Part shown: in pieces, positions 1 through 5,113 of the stretch
How the letters are laid out: every line of letters starts with the position of its first letter
Numbering within the stretch: position 1 is the stretch's first letter
Assembly: GCA_944393755.1 (NCBI GenBank)
Contig: CALYBF010000108.1
Coordinates: 1 to 5,113 of the forward strand
Reading direction: 5' to 3'
From: an uncultured Clostridia bacterium
GTDB taxonomy: Bacteria; Bacillota; Clostridia; TANB77; CAG-508
DNA length: 5,113 nt
Made by a program: the position numbers and the translations under genes
The notes under the pieces: generated by a model
What the model saw: the letters and a program-made list of their open reading frames with translations, nothing else
The model's database searches: none
What the model was told of the DNA's origin: nothing

Positions 1-1479
1 TAGCATTGTTGGTGCTAAGTCTGCTAATTTTCCATTTTCTTTAAGTTTTACATTTTTATTACTTGTTACTAATATTAATGGTACAGGGTTTGTTGTATGT
101 GCTGTATGTGGTTCTCCTGTTTTATAATCTATCATTTGTTCTGCATTTCCGTGGTCTGCTGTAATTATTAGATTTCCTTGTTTTTCTTCTACTAATTTTA
201 CAACTTTACCAACACATTTATCTACCGCTTCTACCGCTTTTATTGCTGCTGGTAAACTTCCTGTATGCCCTACCATATCTGTATTTGCATAATTTAATAT
301 TATGCTATCATATTTGTCTTCATTTATTGCTTCTAATACTTTATCTGTAACTTCATAAGCACTCATTTCAGGTTTTAAATCATATGTTTCTACTTTTGGA
401 GATGGTACTAATATTCTATCTTCACCAGGATATTGTTTCTCTTCTCCACCATTAAAGAAAAATGTTACATGTGCATATTTTTCTGTTTCTGCAATTCTAA
501 GTTGTGTATATCCTAATTTACTTATATATTCTCCAAATGTATTTTTTAATTGTTCTTTTTCAAATGCTATGTGAACATTTGGCATTGTTTCATCATAGCT
601 TGTAAAACATACAAAGTATAAATTCAAATCTTTTTTTGTTTCAAATTCATTAAATTCAGGATCTACTAATGCTCTTGTTATTTGTCTTGCTCTATCTGGT
701 CTAAAGTTAAAGAATATTACAGAATCATTTTTTTCAATCTTTGCTACTGGTGTATCACCATTACAAATTACTGTTGGTTCTACAAATTCATCAAATACTT
801 CTTTTTGATATGAATCTTCTATAGCACCTATTGCAGAACCTGCTTTATTTCCTTCACCATTTACTAATGCATCATATGATTTTTTAACTCTTTCCCATCT
901 TTTATCTCTATCCATACTATAAAATCTACCAGATATAGTTGCTATTTTACCTATTCCTTTTTCTTTCATTTTATCTTGTAATTTCATAATATAGCTTTCT
1001 CCAGATGCTGGTGGTGTATCTCTTCCATCTAAAAAGCAATGTATATACACATCTTCAAAATCTCTTCTTTTTGCCATTTCAAGTAAGCCATATAAATGCC
1101 TAATATGACTATGAACTCCACCATCTGATAATAAGCCCATTATGTGTAATTTTGAGTTATTTTTCTTACAATTATCTATTGCTGAGATAAATTCTTGGTT
1201 TGTAAAGAAATCTCCTTCTTCAATTGATTTTGTTATTCTTGTTAATTCTTGATATACAATTCTTCCTGCACCTATATTTGTATGTCCTACTTCTGAATTA
1301 CCCATTTGCCCTTCTGGAAGTCCTACTGCTAAGCCACTTGTTCTAATATCTGTATTTGGATATTTTTTCATAAGTTTATCTATATTAGGTGTTTTAGCAA
1401 GTTTTATTGCATTTCCATCCTTGTTAGAATTATCTCCAAAACCATCTAATATCATTAGCATTGTTAATTTATCTTTCAT
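1..1479 (-). CDS. gpmI: 2,3-bisphosphoglycerate-independent phosphoglycerate mutase, 3' end cut by window
   Basis: Cytosolic glycolytic enzyme interconverting 3-phosphoglycerate and 2-phosphoglycerate through a phosphoserine intermediate, with two divalent metals (Mn in characterised Bacillus enzymes). I translated 493 codons with no stop. Visible motifs: LDGFG with metal ligand Asp12; GNSEVGH with the nucleophile Ser62, at the same number as in the Geobacillus enzyme; LSDGGVHSH; LDGRDTPP; SGRFYSMDRDKRWERV; FNFRPDRARQ; NTDMVGH (Asp401, His405); TADHGNAEQM (Asp442, His443); and HTAHTTNPVP (His461). All metal and catalytic positions of the family are present. The frame is still open at base 1, in LADLAPTML, so about 15-20 C-terminal residues are missing compared with the usual ~510. 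The start is the ATG at 1479, preceded by AAGGATGG at 1494-1487. An ATG at 1490 is out of frame and meets a stop after four codons. The gene starts 16 nt after tpiA, so it is probably cotranscribed with it. It is not the cofactor-dependent GpmA type. Confidence 0.97.
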   Translation of the reverse strand, partial: MKDKLTMLMILDGFGDNSNKDGNAIKLAKTPNIDKLMKKYPNTDIRTSGLAVGLPEGQMGNSEVGHTNIGAGRIVYQELTRITKSIEEGDFFTNQEFISAIDNCKKNNSKLHIMGLLSDGGVHSHIRHLYGLLEMAKRRDFEDVYIHCFLDGRDTPPASGESYIMKLQDKMKEKGIGKIATISGRFYSMDRDKRWERVKKSYDALVNGEGNKAGSAIGAIEDSYQKEVFDEFVEPTVICNGDTPVAKIEKNDSVIFFNFRPDRARQITRALVDPEFNEFETKKDLNLYFVCFTSYDETMPNVHIAFEKEQLKNTFGEYISKLGYTQLRIAETEKYAHVTFFFNGGEEKQYPGEDRILVPSPKVETYDLKPEMSAYEVTDKVLEAINEDKYDSIILNYANTDMVGHTGSLPAAIKAVEAVDKCVGKVVKLVEEKQGNLIITADHGNAEQMIDYKTGEPHTAHTTNPVPLILVTSNKNVKLKENGKLADLAPTML

Positions 1480-1495
1480 TTTTTTACCATCCTTT

Positions 1496-2248
1496 TTATT
1501 TGTCATAATTTACTATTTTACTAAATTCTTCGGCTTTTAAGCTAGCTCCACCTACTAAGCCACCGTCTATATCTGACATATTAAATAATTCTTTTGCGTT
1601 ACTTGATTTTACGCTTCCACCATATTGTATTATAACTTTAGAAGATGTTTCTTCTCCATATATTTCAGATATTTTATTTCTTATTTCTTTTATTGCATTG
1701 TTTGCATCTTCGCTTGTTGCTGTTTTTCCTGTTCCTATTGCCCATATTGGTTCATATGCTATTATTGTATTTTCTACTTGTTCATTGCTTAAACCTTCTA
1801 GCGCAAGTTCTGTTTGTTTAGTAATTACATCTACTGCTTTTCCAGCTTCTCTTTGTTCTAATGTTTCACCAACACATACTATAGGTTTTAAACCATATTT
1901 AAATGCTGATTTTATTTTTTTATTTACAGTTTCATCTGTTTCTGCAAAATATTGTCTTCTTTCTGAGTGTCCTATTATTACATATTCTACATTTATAGAT
2001 TTTAACATTTTACCAGAAACTTCTCCTGTATATGCACCTGATTCTTCAAAATGCATATTTTGTGCTCCTATTTTTATATTTGTGTTTTGTGCTGTTAAAA
2101 GTGCATAAAATAAATCTATATATGGAACACATAATATCACTTCATTTTTAGTGTCTTTTACAAGTGGTGTAAGTTCATTTATCATTTCTATTGCTTCTCC
2201 TGGAAGCATATTCATTTTCCAGTTTCCTGCTATTACTTTTCTTCTCAT
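1496..2248 (-). CDS. tpiA: triosephosphate isomerase
   Basis: Interconverts dihydroxyacetone phosphate and glyceraldehyde 3-phosphate in the cytosol, feeding GapA; the family is a homodimeric TIM barrel. The protein is complete at 250 residues, the usual bacterial length. Visible signatures: AGNWKMN at the N-terminus with substrate-binding Asn9 and Lys11; IGHSERR with the catalytic electrophile His94; AYEPIWAIGTGKT with the catalytic base Glu166 and the start of flexible loop 6; and the C-terminal phosphate-binding IQYGGSVKSSN and GGLVGGASL. The ATG start is preceded by GAAGGA at 2260-2255, 6 nt upstream. The gene begins 31 nt after the pgk stop and ends 16 nt before gpmI. I see no promoter or hairpin in either gap, so translation from a pgk-tpiA-gpmI message is likely. 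Nothing is unusual in the sequence or codon use. Confidence 0.98.
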   Translation of the reverse strand: MRRKVIAGNWKMNMLPGEAIEMINELTPLVKDTKNEVILCVPYIDLFYALLTAQNTNIKIGAQNMHFEESGAYTGEVSGKMLKSINVEYVIIGHSERRQYFAETDETVNKKIKSAFKYGLKPIVCVGETLEQREAGKAVDVITKQTELALEGLSNEQVENTIIAYEPIWAIGTGKTATSEDANNAIKEIRNKISEIYGEETSSKVIIQYGGSVKSSNAKELFNMSDIDGGLVGGASLKAEEFSKIVNYDK

Positions 2249-2279
2249 AACAATTCCTTCTTTCTTACTTTTTATATAA

Positions 2280-3467
2280 TTATTTATCTTGTAAGCATTC
2301 TATTCCTGGTAATTTTTTACCCTCTAAGAATTCTAGAGATGCTCCACCACCTGTTGATATATGAGTCATCTTATCTTCTAGCCCTGCTTTTCTTACTGCT
2401 GCTGCTGAGTCTCCACCACCTATTATTGTTGTTGCATCTTTTAATTCTGATAATACTTTTGCTATTGCATTTGTTCCTTTTGCAAATTGATCAAATTCAA
2501 ATAGTCCTAGTGGTCCGTTCCATACTACTGTCTTTGCTCTCCTTAATTCTTCAGAATACATTTCCATTGTTTTTTCTCCTATATCAAAACCTTCCCACTC
2601 ATCTGGAATATCTGTCCATGCAACTGTTTTACTTTCTGTATCTGGCTTAAATTCTTTTCCTACTCTTGTATCTACTGGAAGCATTAATTTAACACCTTTT
2701 GCTTTTGCTTTTTCCATTAAGCTTAATGCTAAATCTAATTTATCTTCTTCACAAATTGAATTTCCAACACCATATCCTTGTGCTTTGAAAAATGTATAAG
2801 CCATACCGCCACCTATCATTAATGTATCTACTTTTTCTAATAAACTATCTATTACTCCTATTTTATCAGACACTTTTGCACCACCTAAGATTGCCATAAA
2901 TGGTCTTTGAGGATTATTCAAAGCATCTCCTAAGAATTTTAATTCTTTTTCAATTAAGAAACCTGATACTGCTGGTAAATATGATGCAACTCCTACTGTT
3001 GATGCGTGTGCTCTATGTGCTGCTCCAAATGCATCATTTACATATACTTCTGCCATACTAGCCAAAGTTTTACTAAATTCTGGATCATTGTCTGTTTCTT
3101 CTCTATGGAATCTTACATTTTCTAATAATAAGATTTCTCCTTCTTTTAAGTTTGCTGCTTTTGTTTTTGCGTCTTCACCTATTACGTCTTTTGCCATTAT
3201 TACTTGTTTATCTAATAATTTTGATAATTCTACAGCTACTGGTTCTAAAGAAAATTCTTTTTTGAATTCTCCTTTTGGTCTTCCTAAGTGTGAACACAAA
3301 ATAATACTGCAATTATTTTCTAGTAAATACTTAATTGTTGGTAATGCAGCTACTATTCTTGTATTATCTGTTATATTTCTGTTTTCATCTAATGGTACAT
3401 TAAAGTCGCATCTAACTAAAACTTTTTTTCCTTTCAAATCAATGTCTCTTACTGTTTTCTTACTCAT
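2280..3467 (-). CDS. pgk: phosphoglycerate kinase
   Basis: Transfers phosphate from 1,3-bisphosphoglycerate to ADP, making ATP and 3-phosphoglycerate; a monomeric two-domain cytosolic enzyme. From the chosen start it is 395 residues, the normal bacterial length. The N-terminal substrate domain shows KVLVRCDFNVPLD (about residues 15-27), CSHLGRPKG, LLLENVRFHREE and VNDAFGAAHRAHAS. The C-terminal nucleotide domain shows AILGGAKVSDKI, GGGMAYTF, VWNGPLGLFEF, IIGGGDSAAAV and HISTGGGASLEFLEGKKLPG. The frame stays open upstream to an ATG at 3563. That would add 32 residues absent from the family, and it would start inside the hairpin and -35 box, upstream of the transcript. The ATG at 3467 has AGGGAGG 9 nt before it and begins MSKKTVRD, as expected for Pgk. 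It is probably the first gene of a pgk-tpiA-gpmI transcription unit. Confidence 0.98.
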   Translation of the reverse strand: MSKKTVRDIDLKGKKVLVRCDFNVPLDENRNITDNTRIVAALPTIKYLLENNCSIILCSHLGRPKGEFKKEFSLEPVAVELSKLLDKQVIMAKDVIGEDAKTKAANLKEGEILLLENVRFHREETDNDPEFSKTLASMAEVYVNDAFGAAHRAHASTVGVASYLPAVSGFLIEKELKFLGDALNNPQRPFMAILGGAKVSDKIGVIDSLLEKVDTLMIGGGMAYTFFKAQGYGVGNSICEEDKLDLALSLMEKAKAKGVKLMLPVDTRVGKEFKPDTESKTVAWTDIPDEWEGFDIGEKTMEMYSEELRRAKTVVWNGPLGLFEFDQFAKGTNAIAKVLSELKDATTIIGGGDSAAAVRKAGLEDKMTHISTGGGASLEFLEGKKLPGIECLQDK

Positions 3468-3476
3468 TTTAAAATT

Positions 3477-3483
3477 CCTCCCT
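3477..3483 (-). promoter_or_regulatory. ribosome binding site that fixes the pgk start
   Basis: AGGGAGG on the minus strand, 9 nt before the ATG at 3467. It is nearly the same as the site before gapA and decides in favour of the 395-residue Pgk over the longer open frame beginning at 3563. Confidence 0.9.
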
Positions 3484-3516
3484 TTTTTATTTCTATTAGT
3501 TTGCACAATTTTCCTT

Positions 3517-3546
3517 ATTTTATAAGACAAACCTATTTTATAACAA
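3517..3546 (-). promoter_or_regulatory. possible second, downstream pgk promoter
   Basis: On the minus strand, TTGTTA (3546-3541) lies 18 nt from TAAAAT (3522-3517), inside a second copy of TTATAAAATA. The -10 matches the sigmaA consensus at five of six bases and the -35 at four. It sits 18 bp downstream of the matching copy in the main pgk promoter, so the two would be tandem starts. AT-rich sequence makes chance -10 boxes common, so this is weaker than the upstream promoter. Confidence 0.35.
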
Positions 3547-3563
3547 AAAAGAACACTTTTCAA
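3535..3563 (-). promoter_or_regulatory. pgk promoter, sigmaA type, overlapping the gapA terminator hairpin
   Basis: TTGAAA (3563-3558), a 17-nt spacer and TAAAAT (3540-3535, within TATAAAAT) on the minus strand. Transcription would begin near 3528, giving a leader of about 60 nt. The -35 box spans the hairpin loop and the spacer runs through the right arm and T-run. The gapA promoter has the same design with identical spacing, which supports the call. Confidence 0.65.
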
Positions 3564-3573
3564 GTGTTCTTTT
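3545..3573 (-). terminator. intrinsic terminator after gapA, merged with the pgk promoter
   Basis: A perfect 12-bp stem with arms at 3573-3562 (AAAAGAACACTT) and 3558-3547 around a 3-nt loop at 3561-3559. On the minus strand the right arm runs into a T6 tract ending at 3545. It begins 26 nt after the gapA stop. The stem is AT-rich, so some read-through into pgk is plausible. The flanking A and T runs are symmetrical, so it could also work on the plus strand, but no plus-strand gene is seen. Confidence 0.75.
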
Positions 3574-3599
3574 ACATTTTTTGTATTATTTTTTATATA

Positions 3600-4604
3600 T
3601 TAGCTTCTGCTAGCAATATAGCAAGCAAGATCTACTAATTTATTTGAATATCCCCACTCATTATCATACCAAGAAACTAATTTAACAAATGTATCTGTTA
3701 GCATAATTCCTGCTTTTGCATCAAAGATAGAAGTATGAGGATCACTTATAAAGTCTGAAGATACAACGTCTTCATCTGTATATCCTAATATTCCTTTTAG
3801 TTCTCCTTCAGATGCTTTCTTAACTGCTGCACATATTTCTTCATATGTTGTTGGTTTAGCTAAATTACAAGTTAAATCAACTACTGAAACATCAACTGTT
3901 GGTACTCTTAAAGACATACCTGTTAATTTTCCATTTAACTCTGGAATAACTTTTCCAACTGCTTTAGCAGCTCCTGTTGAAGAAGGTATAATATTTGCAG
4001 ATGCTGCACGTCCACCTCTCCAATCTTTTTTAGAAGCTCCGTCAACTGTTTTTTGTGTAGCTGTTGTACTATGAACTGTTGTCATTAAACCTTCTGTAAT
4101 TCCGAAATTATCATTAATAACTTTAGCAAGTGGTGCTAAACAGTTTGTTGTACAAGAAGCATTTGATACAATATTCATACTTGGGTCATATGTTTCATTA
4201 TTAACACCCATAACAAACATTGGAGCATCTTTTGAAGGTGCACTAATTATAACTTTTTTAGCTCCTGCATCTAAGTGTGCTTGTGCTTTTTCCATAGTTG
4301 TAAATACACCTGAACATTCTAACACATATTCTACTCCTAAATCTTTCCAAGGAATATTGTGTGGATCCATTTCATTAAATACTTTTATTACATTTCCATT
4401 TACTACTAGATTTCCTTCTTTTTCTTCTATAGTTCCGTTAAATCTTCCGTGAACTGTATCATATTTTGTCATATAAGCCATATAATCTGCTGCAATAAAT
4501 GGGTCATTTACTGCTACTACTTCAACTCCTTCTTTTGCAAGTGCTGCTTGGAAAGATAATTTTCCTATTCTTCCAAAACCATTAATTCCTACTTTAACTG
4601 ACAT
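3600..4604 (-). CDS. gapA: glyceraldehyde-3-phosphate dehydrogenase (phosphorylating)
   Basis: Oxidises glyceraldehyde 3-phosphate with NAD and phosphate to 1,3-bisphosphoglycerate; a cytosolic homotetramer in the family. The protein is complete at 334 residues. The N-terminal Rossmann fold shows VGINGFGRIG (residues 5-14) and Asp34, the acidic residue at the end of the second strand that favours NAD over NADP. The active site is SNASCTTNCLAP with nucleophile Cys151, partnered by His178 in TTVHSTTATQKTVDG. The C-terminal part has RVPTVDVSVVDL and WYDNEWGYSNK. The segment 183-197 (TQKTVDGASKKDWRG) resembles E. coli GapA and eukaryotic enzymes rather than the Bacillus GapA type. It has Ala190 where those enzymes, as I remember them, have Pro. 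The start is supported by AGGGAGG 8 nt upstream. The gene has its own promoter and a downstream hairpin, so it can be expressed separately from pgk. The catalytic role is certain; NAD preference is inferred. Confidence 0.98.
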   Translation of the reverse strand: MSVKVGINGFGRIGKLSFQAALAKEGVEVVAVNDPFIAADYMAYMTKYDTVHGRFNGTIEEKEGNLVVNGNVIKVFNEMDPHNIPWKDLGVEYVLECSGVFTTMEKAQAHLDAGAKKVIISAPSKDAPMFVMGVNNETYDPSMNIVSNASCTTNCLAPLAKVINDNFGITEGLMTTVHSTTATQKTVDGASKKDWRGGRAASANIIPSSTGAAKAVGKVIPELNGKLTGMSLRVPTVDVSVVDLTCNLAKPTTYEEICAAVKKASEGELKGILGYTDEDVVSSDFISDPHTSIFDAKAGIMLTDTFVKLVSWYDNEWGYSNKLVDLACYIASRS

Positions 4605-4612
4605 AATAAATT

Positions 4613-4619
4613 CCTCCCT
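4613..4619 (-). promoter_or_regulatory. gapA ribosome binding site
   Basis: AGGGAGG on the minus strand, 8 nt before the gapA ATG. A near-consensus site, in keeping with a highly expressed glycolytic gene. Confidence 0.9.
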
Positions 4620-4653
4620 TAAAAATTTTATTACCTTATCTTAGGCATTTTCT

Positions 4654-4682
4654 ATTTTATACCAAAAAATACTACTTTGCAA
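4654..4682 (-). promoter_or_regulatory. gapA promoter, sigmaA type
   Basis: TTGCAA (4682-4677), a 17-nt spacer and TAAAAT (4659-4654, within TATAAAATAG) on the minus strand. Transcription would start near 4647, giving a short leader of about 43 nt with no visible riboswitch. The -35 box lies across the centre of a perfect palindrome. A/T-only tracts just upstream (about 4690-4720) could act as an UP element. Confidence 0.7.
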
Positions 4683-4693
4683 GTAGTATTTTT
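4664..4693 (-). repeat. perfect 13-bp palindrome over the gapA -35 box; terminator-like or operator
   Basis: Arms at 4693-4681 (AAAAATACTACTT) and 4677-4665 around a 3-nt centre at 4680-4678. On the minus strand the right arm ends in T6 (4669-4664), so it has intrinsic terminator form. It lies upstream of the predicted gapA start site, so it cannot attenuate transcripts from that promoter. It could stop transcripts arriving from upstream or, as DNA, be an operator blocking the -35 region. The upstream gene already has its own terminator about 100 bp earlier, so a plain terminator role would be redundant. Confidence 0.6.
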
Positions 4694-4695
4694 AA

Positions 4696-4720
4696 ACTTT
4701 TAATATATAATTTTAAAAGT
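4696..4720. repeat. 8-bp A/T inverted repeat upstream of the gapA promoter
   Basis: ACTTTTAA (4696-4703) and TTAAAAGT (4713-4720) around 9 nt of A/T sequence. It sits just upstream of the gapA palindrome. It may be no more than chance in AT-rich DNA or part of an UP-like tract. Confidence 0.3.
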
Positions 4721-4732
4721 AGGTACTAAAAT

Positions 4733-4816
4733 TTAAAATTTTCCAGACTCATTTCTAACTTCACTTTCATAAACTTCTATTACATCCTTTATATAAAAAA
4801 GGAAGAAGACTCTCAT
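4733..4816 (-). CDS. candidate 27-residue small ORF inside the terminator region (doubtful)
   Basis: Minus-strand reading from an ATG in the loop of the terminator hairpin gives 27 codons (MRVFFLFYIKDVIEVYESEV, then RNESGKF) and TAA. AAGGAGA lies 7 nt before the ATG, an excellent Shine-Dalgarno match, but it is in the 5' arm of the hairpin. The N-terminal FFLFY run is simply the T-tract read as codons. The rest (KDVIEVYESEVRNESGKF) has protein-like composition and could be a real peptide or the relic tail of a lost gene. I know no matching family. A strong intrinsic terminator with a chance reading frame is the simpler explanation. Confidence 0.15.
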   Translation of the reverse strand: MRVFFLFYIKDVIEVYESEVRNESGKF

Positions 4817-4832
4817 AAAAGAATCTCCTTCC
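4795..4832 (-). terminator. intrinsic terminator of the upstream gene
   Basis: On the minus strand GGAAGGAGATTCT (4832-4820) pairs with AGAGTCTTCTTCC (4813-4801) over 13 positions including two G-U pairs, with a 6-nt loop and then T6 (4800-4795). The two wobble pairs would be A-C mismatches on the plus strand, so the hairpin is meant for minus-strand RNA. It begins 37 nt after the stop codon at 4870 and separates that gene from gapA. Confidence 0.85.
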
Positions 4833-4833
4833 C

Positions 4834-4855
4834 ACTAGATTCAGTTGCATCTAGT
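4834..4855. repeat. 7-bp inverted repeat before the terminator
   Basis: ACTAGAT (4834-4840) and ATCTAGT (4849-4855) are perfect reverse complements around 8 nt. It lies between the stop codon of the upstream gene and its terminator hairpin, and could form a small RNA stem next to the terminator. No known site matches. Confidence 0.4.
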
Positions 4856-4869
4856 TTTGGTCAAGTCTA

Positions 4870-5113
4870 TTACATTTTCATTAGGTGTACCTTTTTGTTG
4901 GATGGTGTCATTCCAACTATCTGGCGTTCCGCAGCTGTCCCAGGTACCTTGATGGTAGCTGCTTTCACAAGTTTCACATATTCCTTGATTCTTTTTCCTT
5001 CTTTCATGAACCTCTCAGCATCCTTTGGCTTATAAACAACACATACACTACTTGCACTAAACAAATCCATAAAGAACTCTTTAAGTTTTTCCTCTACAGC
5101 CATTTGAGTAGTG
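4870..5113 (-). CDS. unrecognised protein, C-terminal 80 residues only
   Basis: The first in-frame ATG (5103) has no Shine-Dalgarno site before it, and the frame stays open to the window edge (Thr-Thr-Gln precede that Met), so this is more likely the 3' end of a longer gene than a 77-residue protein. The visible part is lysine-rich and basic: a helical-looking stretch (EEKLKEFFMDLF), then VCVVYKPKDAERFMKEGKRI, KEYVKLVKAATIKVPGTAAE and a tail ending MTPSNKKVHLMKM. I recognise no domain. The shape, a basic tail with a short beta pattern and an MTP-helix end, loosely recalls C-termini of some DDE transposases, but that is only an impression. GC is about 39% by hand count against about 30% in the glycolytic genes, and codons such as GGG, GCG, CGC and CAG appear, which hints at different ancestry. 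It is followed by its own terminator and is not part of the glycolytic unit. Confidence 0.6.
   Translation of the reverse strand, partial: TTQMAVEEKLKEFFMDLFSASSVCVVYKPKDAERFMKEGKRIKEYVKLVKAATIKVPGTAAERQIVGMTPSNKKVHLMKM

Noticed and set aside
1480..1490. Alternative ATG at 1490 for gpmI
   Set aside because: It is in a different frame and stops after four codons (ATG GTA AAA AAA TGA).
1698..2108. 136-codon open frame on the plus strand inside tpiA
   Set aside because: It is antisense to a complete, motif-verified triosephosphate isomerase; its Ser/Phe/Cys-rich product matches nothing I recognise and no Shine-Dalgarno site is apparent.
2339..2650. 103-codon leucine-rich open frame on the plus strand inside pgk, resembling a membrane protein
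   Set aside because: The Leu runs come from reading the reverse complement of A-rich pgk codons; it is antisense to the conserved C-terminal domain of Pgk.
3088..3525. 145-codon open frame on the plus strand over the start of pgk
   Set aside because: It is antisense to the Pgk N-terminal domain and leader; the hydrophobic ending is an A/T-composition artefact.
3531..3546. Rex-like half site TTGTTA before pgk
   Set aside because: Only one half of the TTGTTA-N-TAACAA dyad is present; no second half follows at the proper spacing.
3468..3563. N-terminal 32-residue extension of Pgk from an upstream ATG
   Set aside because: That ATG lies in the hairpin and -35 box, upstream of the likely transcript start, and the family begins at MSKKTVRD, where a strong ribosome site is present.
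4605..4869. CcpA cre site, CggR operator or riboswitch upstream of gapA
   Set aside because: No match to the cre consensus with its central CG, no CGGGAC-type repeats, and the predicted leader of about 43 nt is too short for a riboswitch.
1..5113. CRISPR arrays, tRNA or rRNA genes, toxin-antitoxin or phage modules
   Set aside because: No regularly spaced repeats, no cloverleaf or rRNA core sequences were seen, and glycolytic genes fill nearly all of the window.

Overview
The window is AT-rich DNA (roughly 30% GC in the main genes by hand count) in which every supported gene lies on the minus strand. The codons are strongly A/T-ending, the Shine-Dalgarno sites are strong (AGGGAGG, AAGGA) and the standard bacterial code fits. 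The gene order gapA-pgk-tpiA-gpmI is the central glycolytic cluster typical of Firmicutes. An anaerobic, Clostridia-like low-GC Firmicute is the best guess; this is inferred from composition and gene order, not from a database match.

Layout, read in the direction of transcription (right to left): 5113-4870 is the 3' end of an unrecognised gene with higher GC, cut by the window edge. 4855-4795 holds a small inverted repeat and then a good intrinsic terminator. 4794-4605 is the gapA upstream region, with a perfect palindrome that overlaps a sigmaA-type promoter. 4604-3600 is gapA. 3599-3468 holds a hairpin that acts as the gapA terminator and overlaps the pgk promoter. 3467-2280 is pgk, 2248-1496 is tpiA, and 1479-1 is gpmI, which runs off the left edge about 15-20 residues short of its usual C-terminus.

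Together the four enzymes carry triose phosphates to 2-phosphoglycerate: TpiA interconverts DHAP and G3P, GapA oxidises G3P to 1,3-bisphosphoglycerate, Pgk makes ATP and 3-phosphoglycerate, and GpmI converts this to 2-phosphoglycerate. Enolase would be the expected next gene, but it lies outside the window. pgk, tpiA and gpmI are spaced 31 and 16 nt apart with no terminator between them, so they are probably one transcript. gapA has its own promoter and terminator.

The most interesting signal is non-coding. The regions upstream of gapA and pgk carry the same composite module: a perfect hairpin whose loop region supplies a TTGNAA -35 box, a T6 run, a 17-nt spacer and TATAAAATAG. The two copies match at 28 of 33 positions (4684-4652 and 3565-3533). 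At three hairpin positions where they differ, both arms change together and pairing is kept. No cggR-like repressor gene is seen next to gapA. No wholly new protein system is evident.
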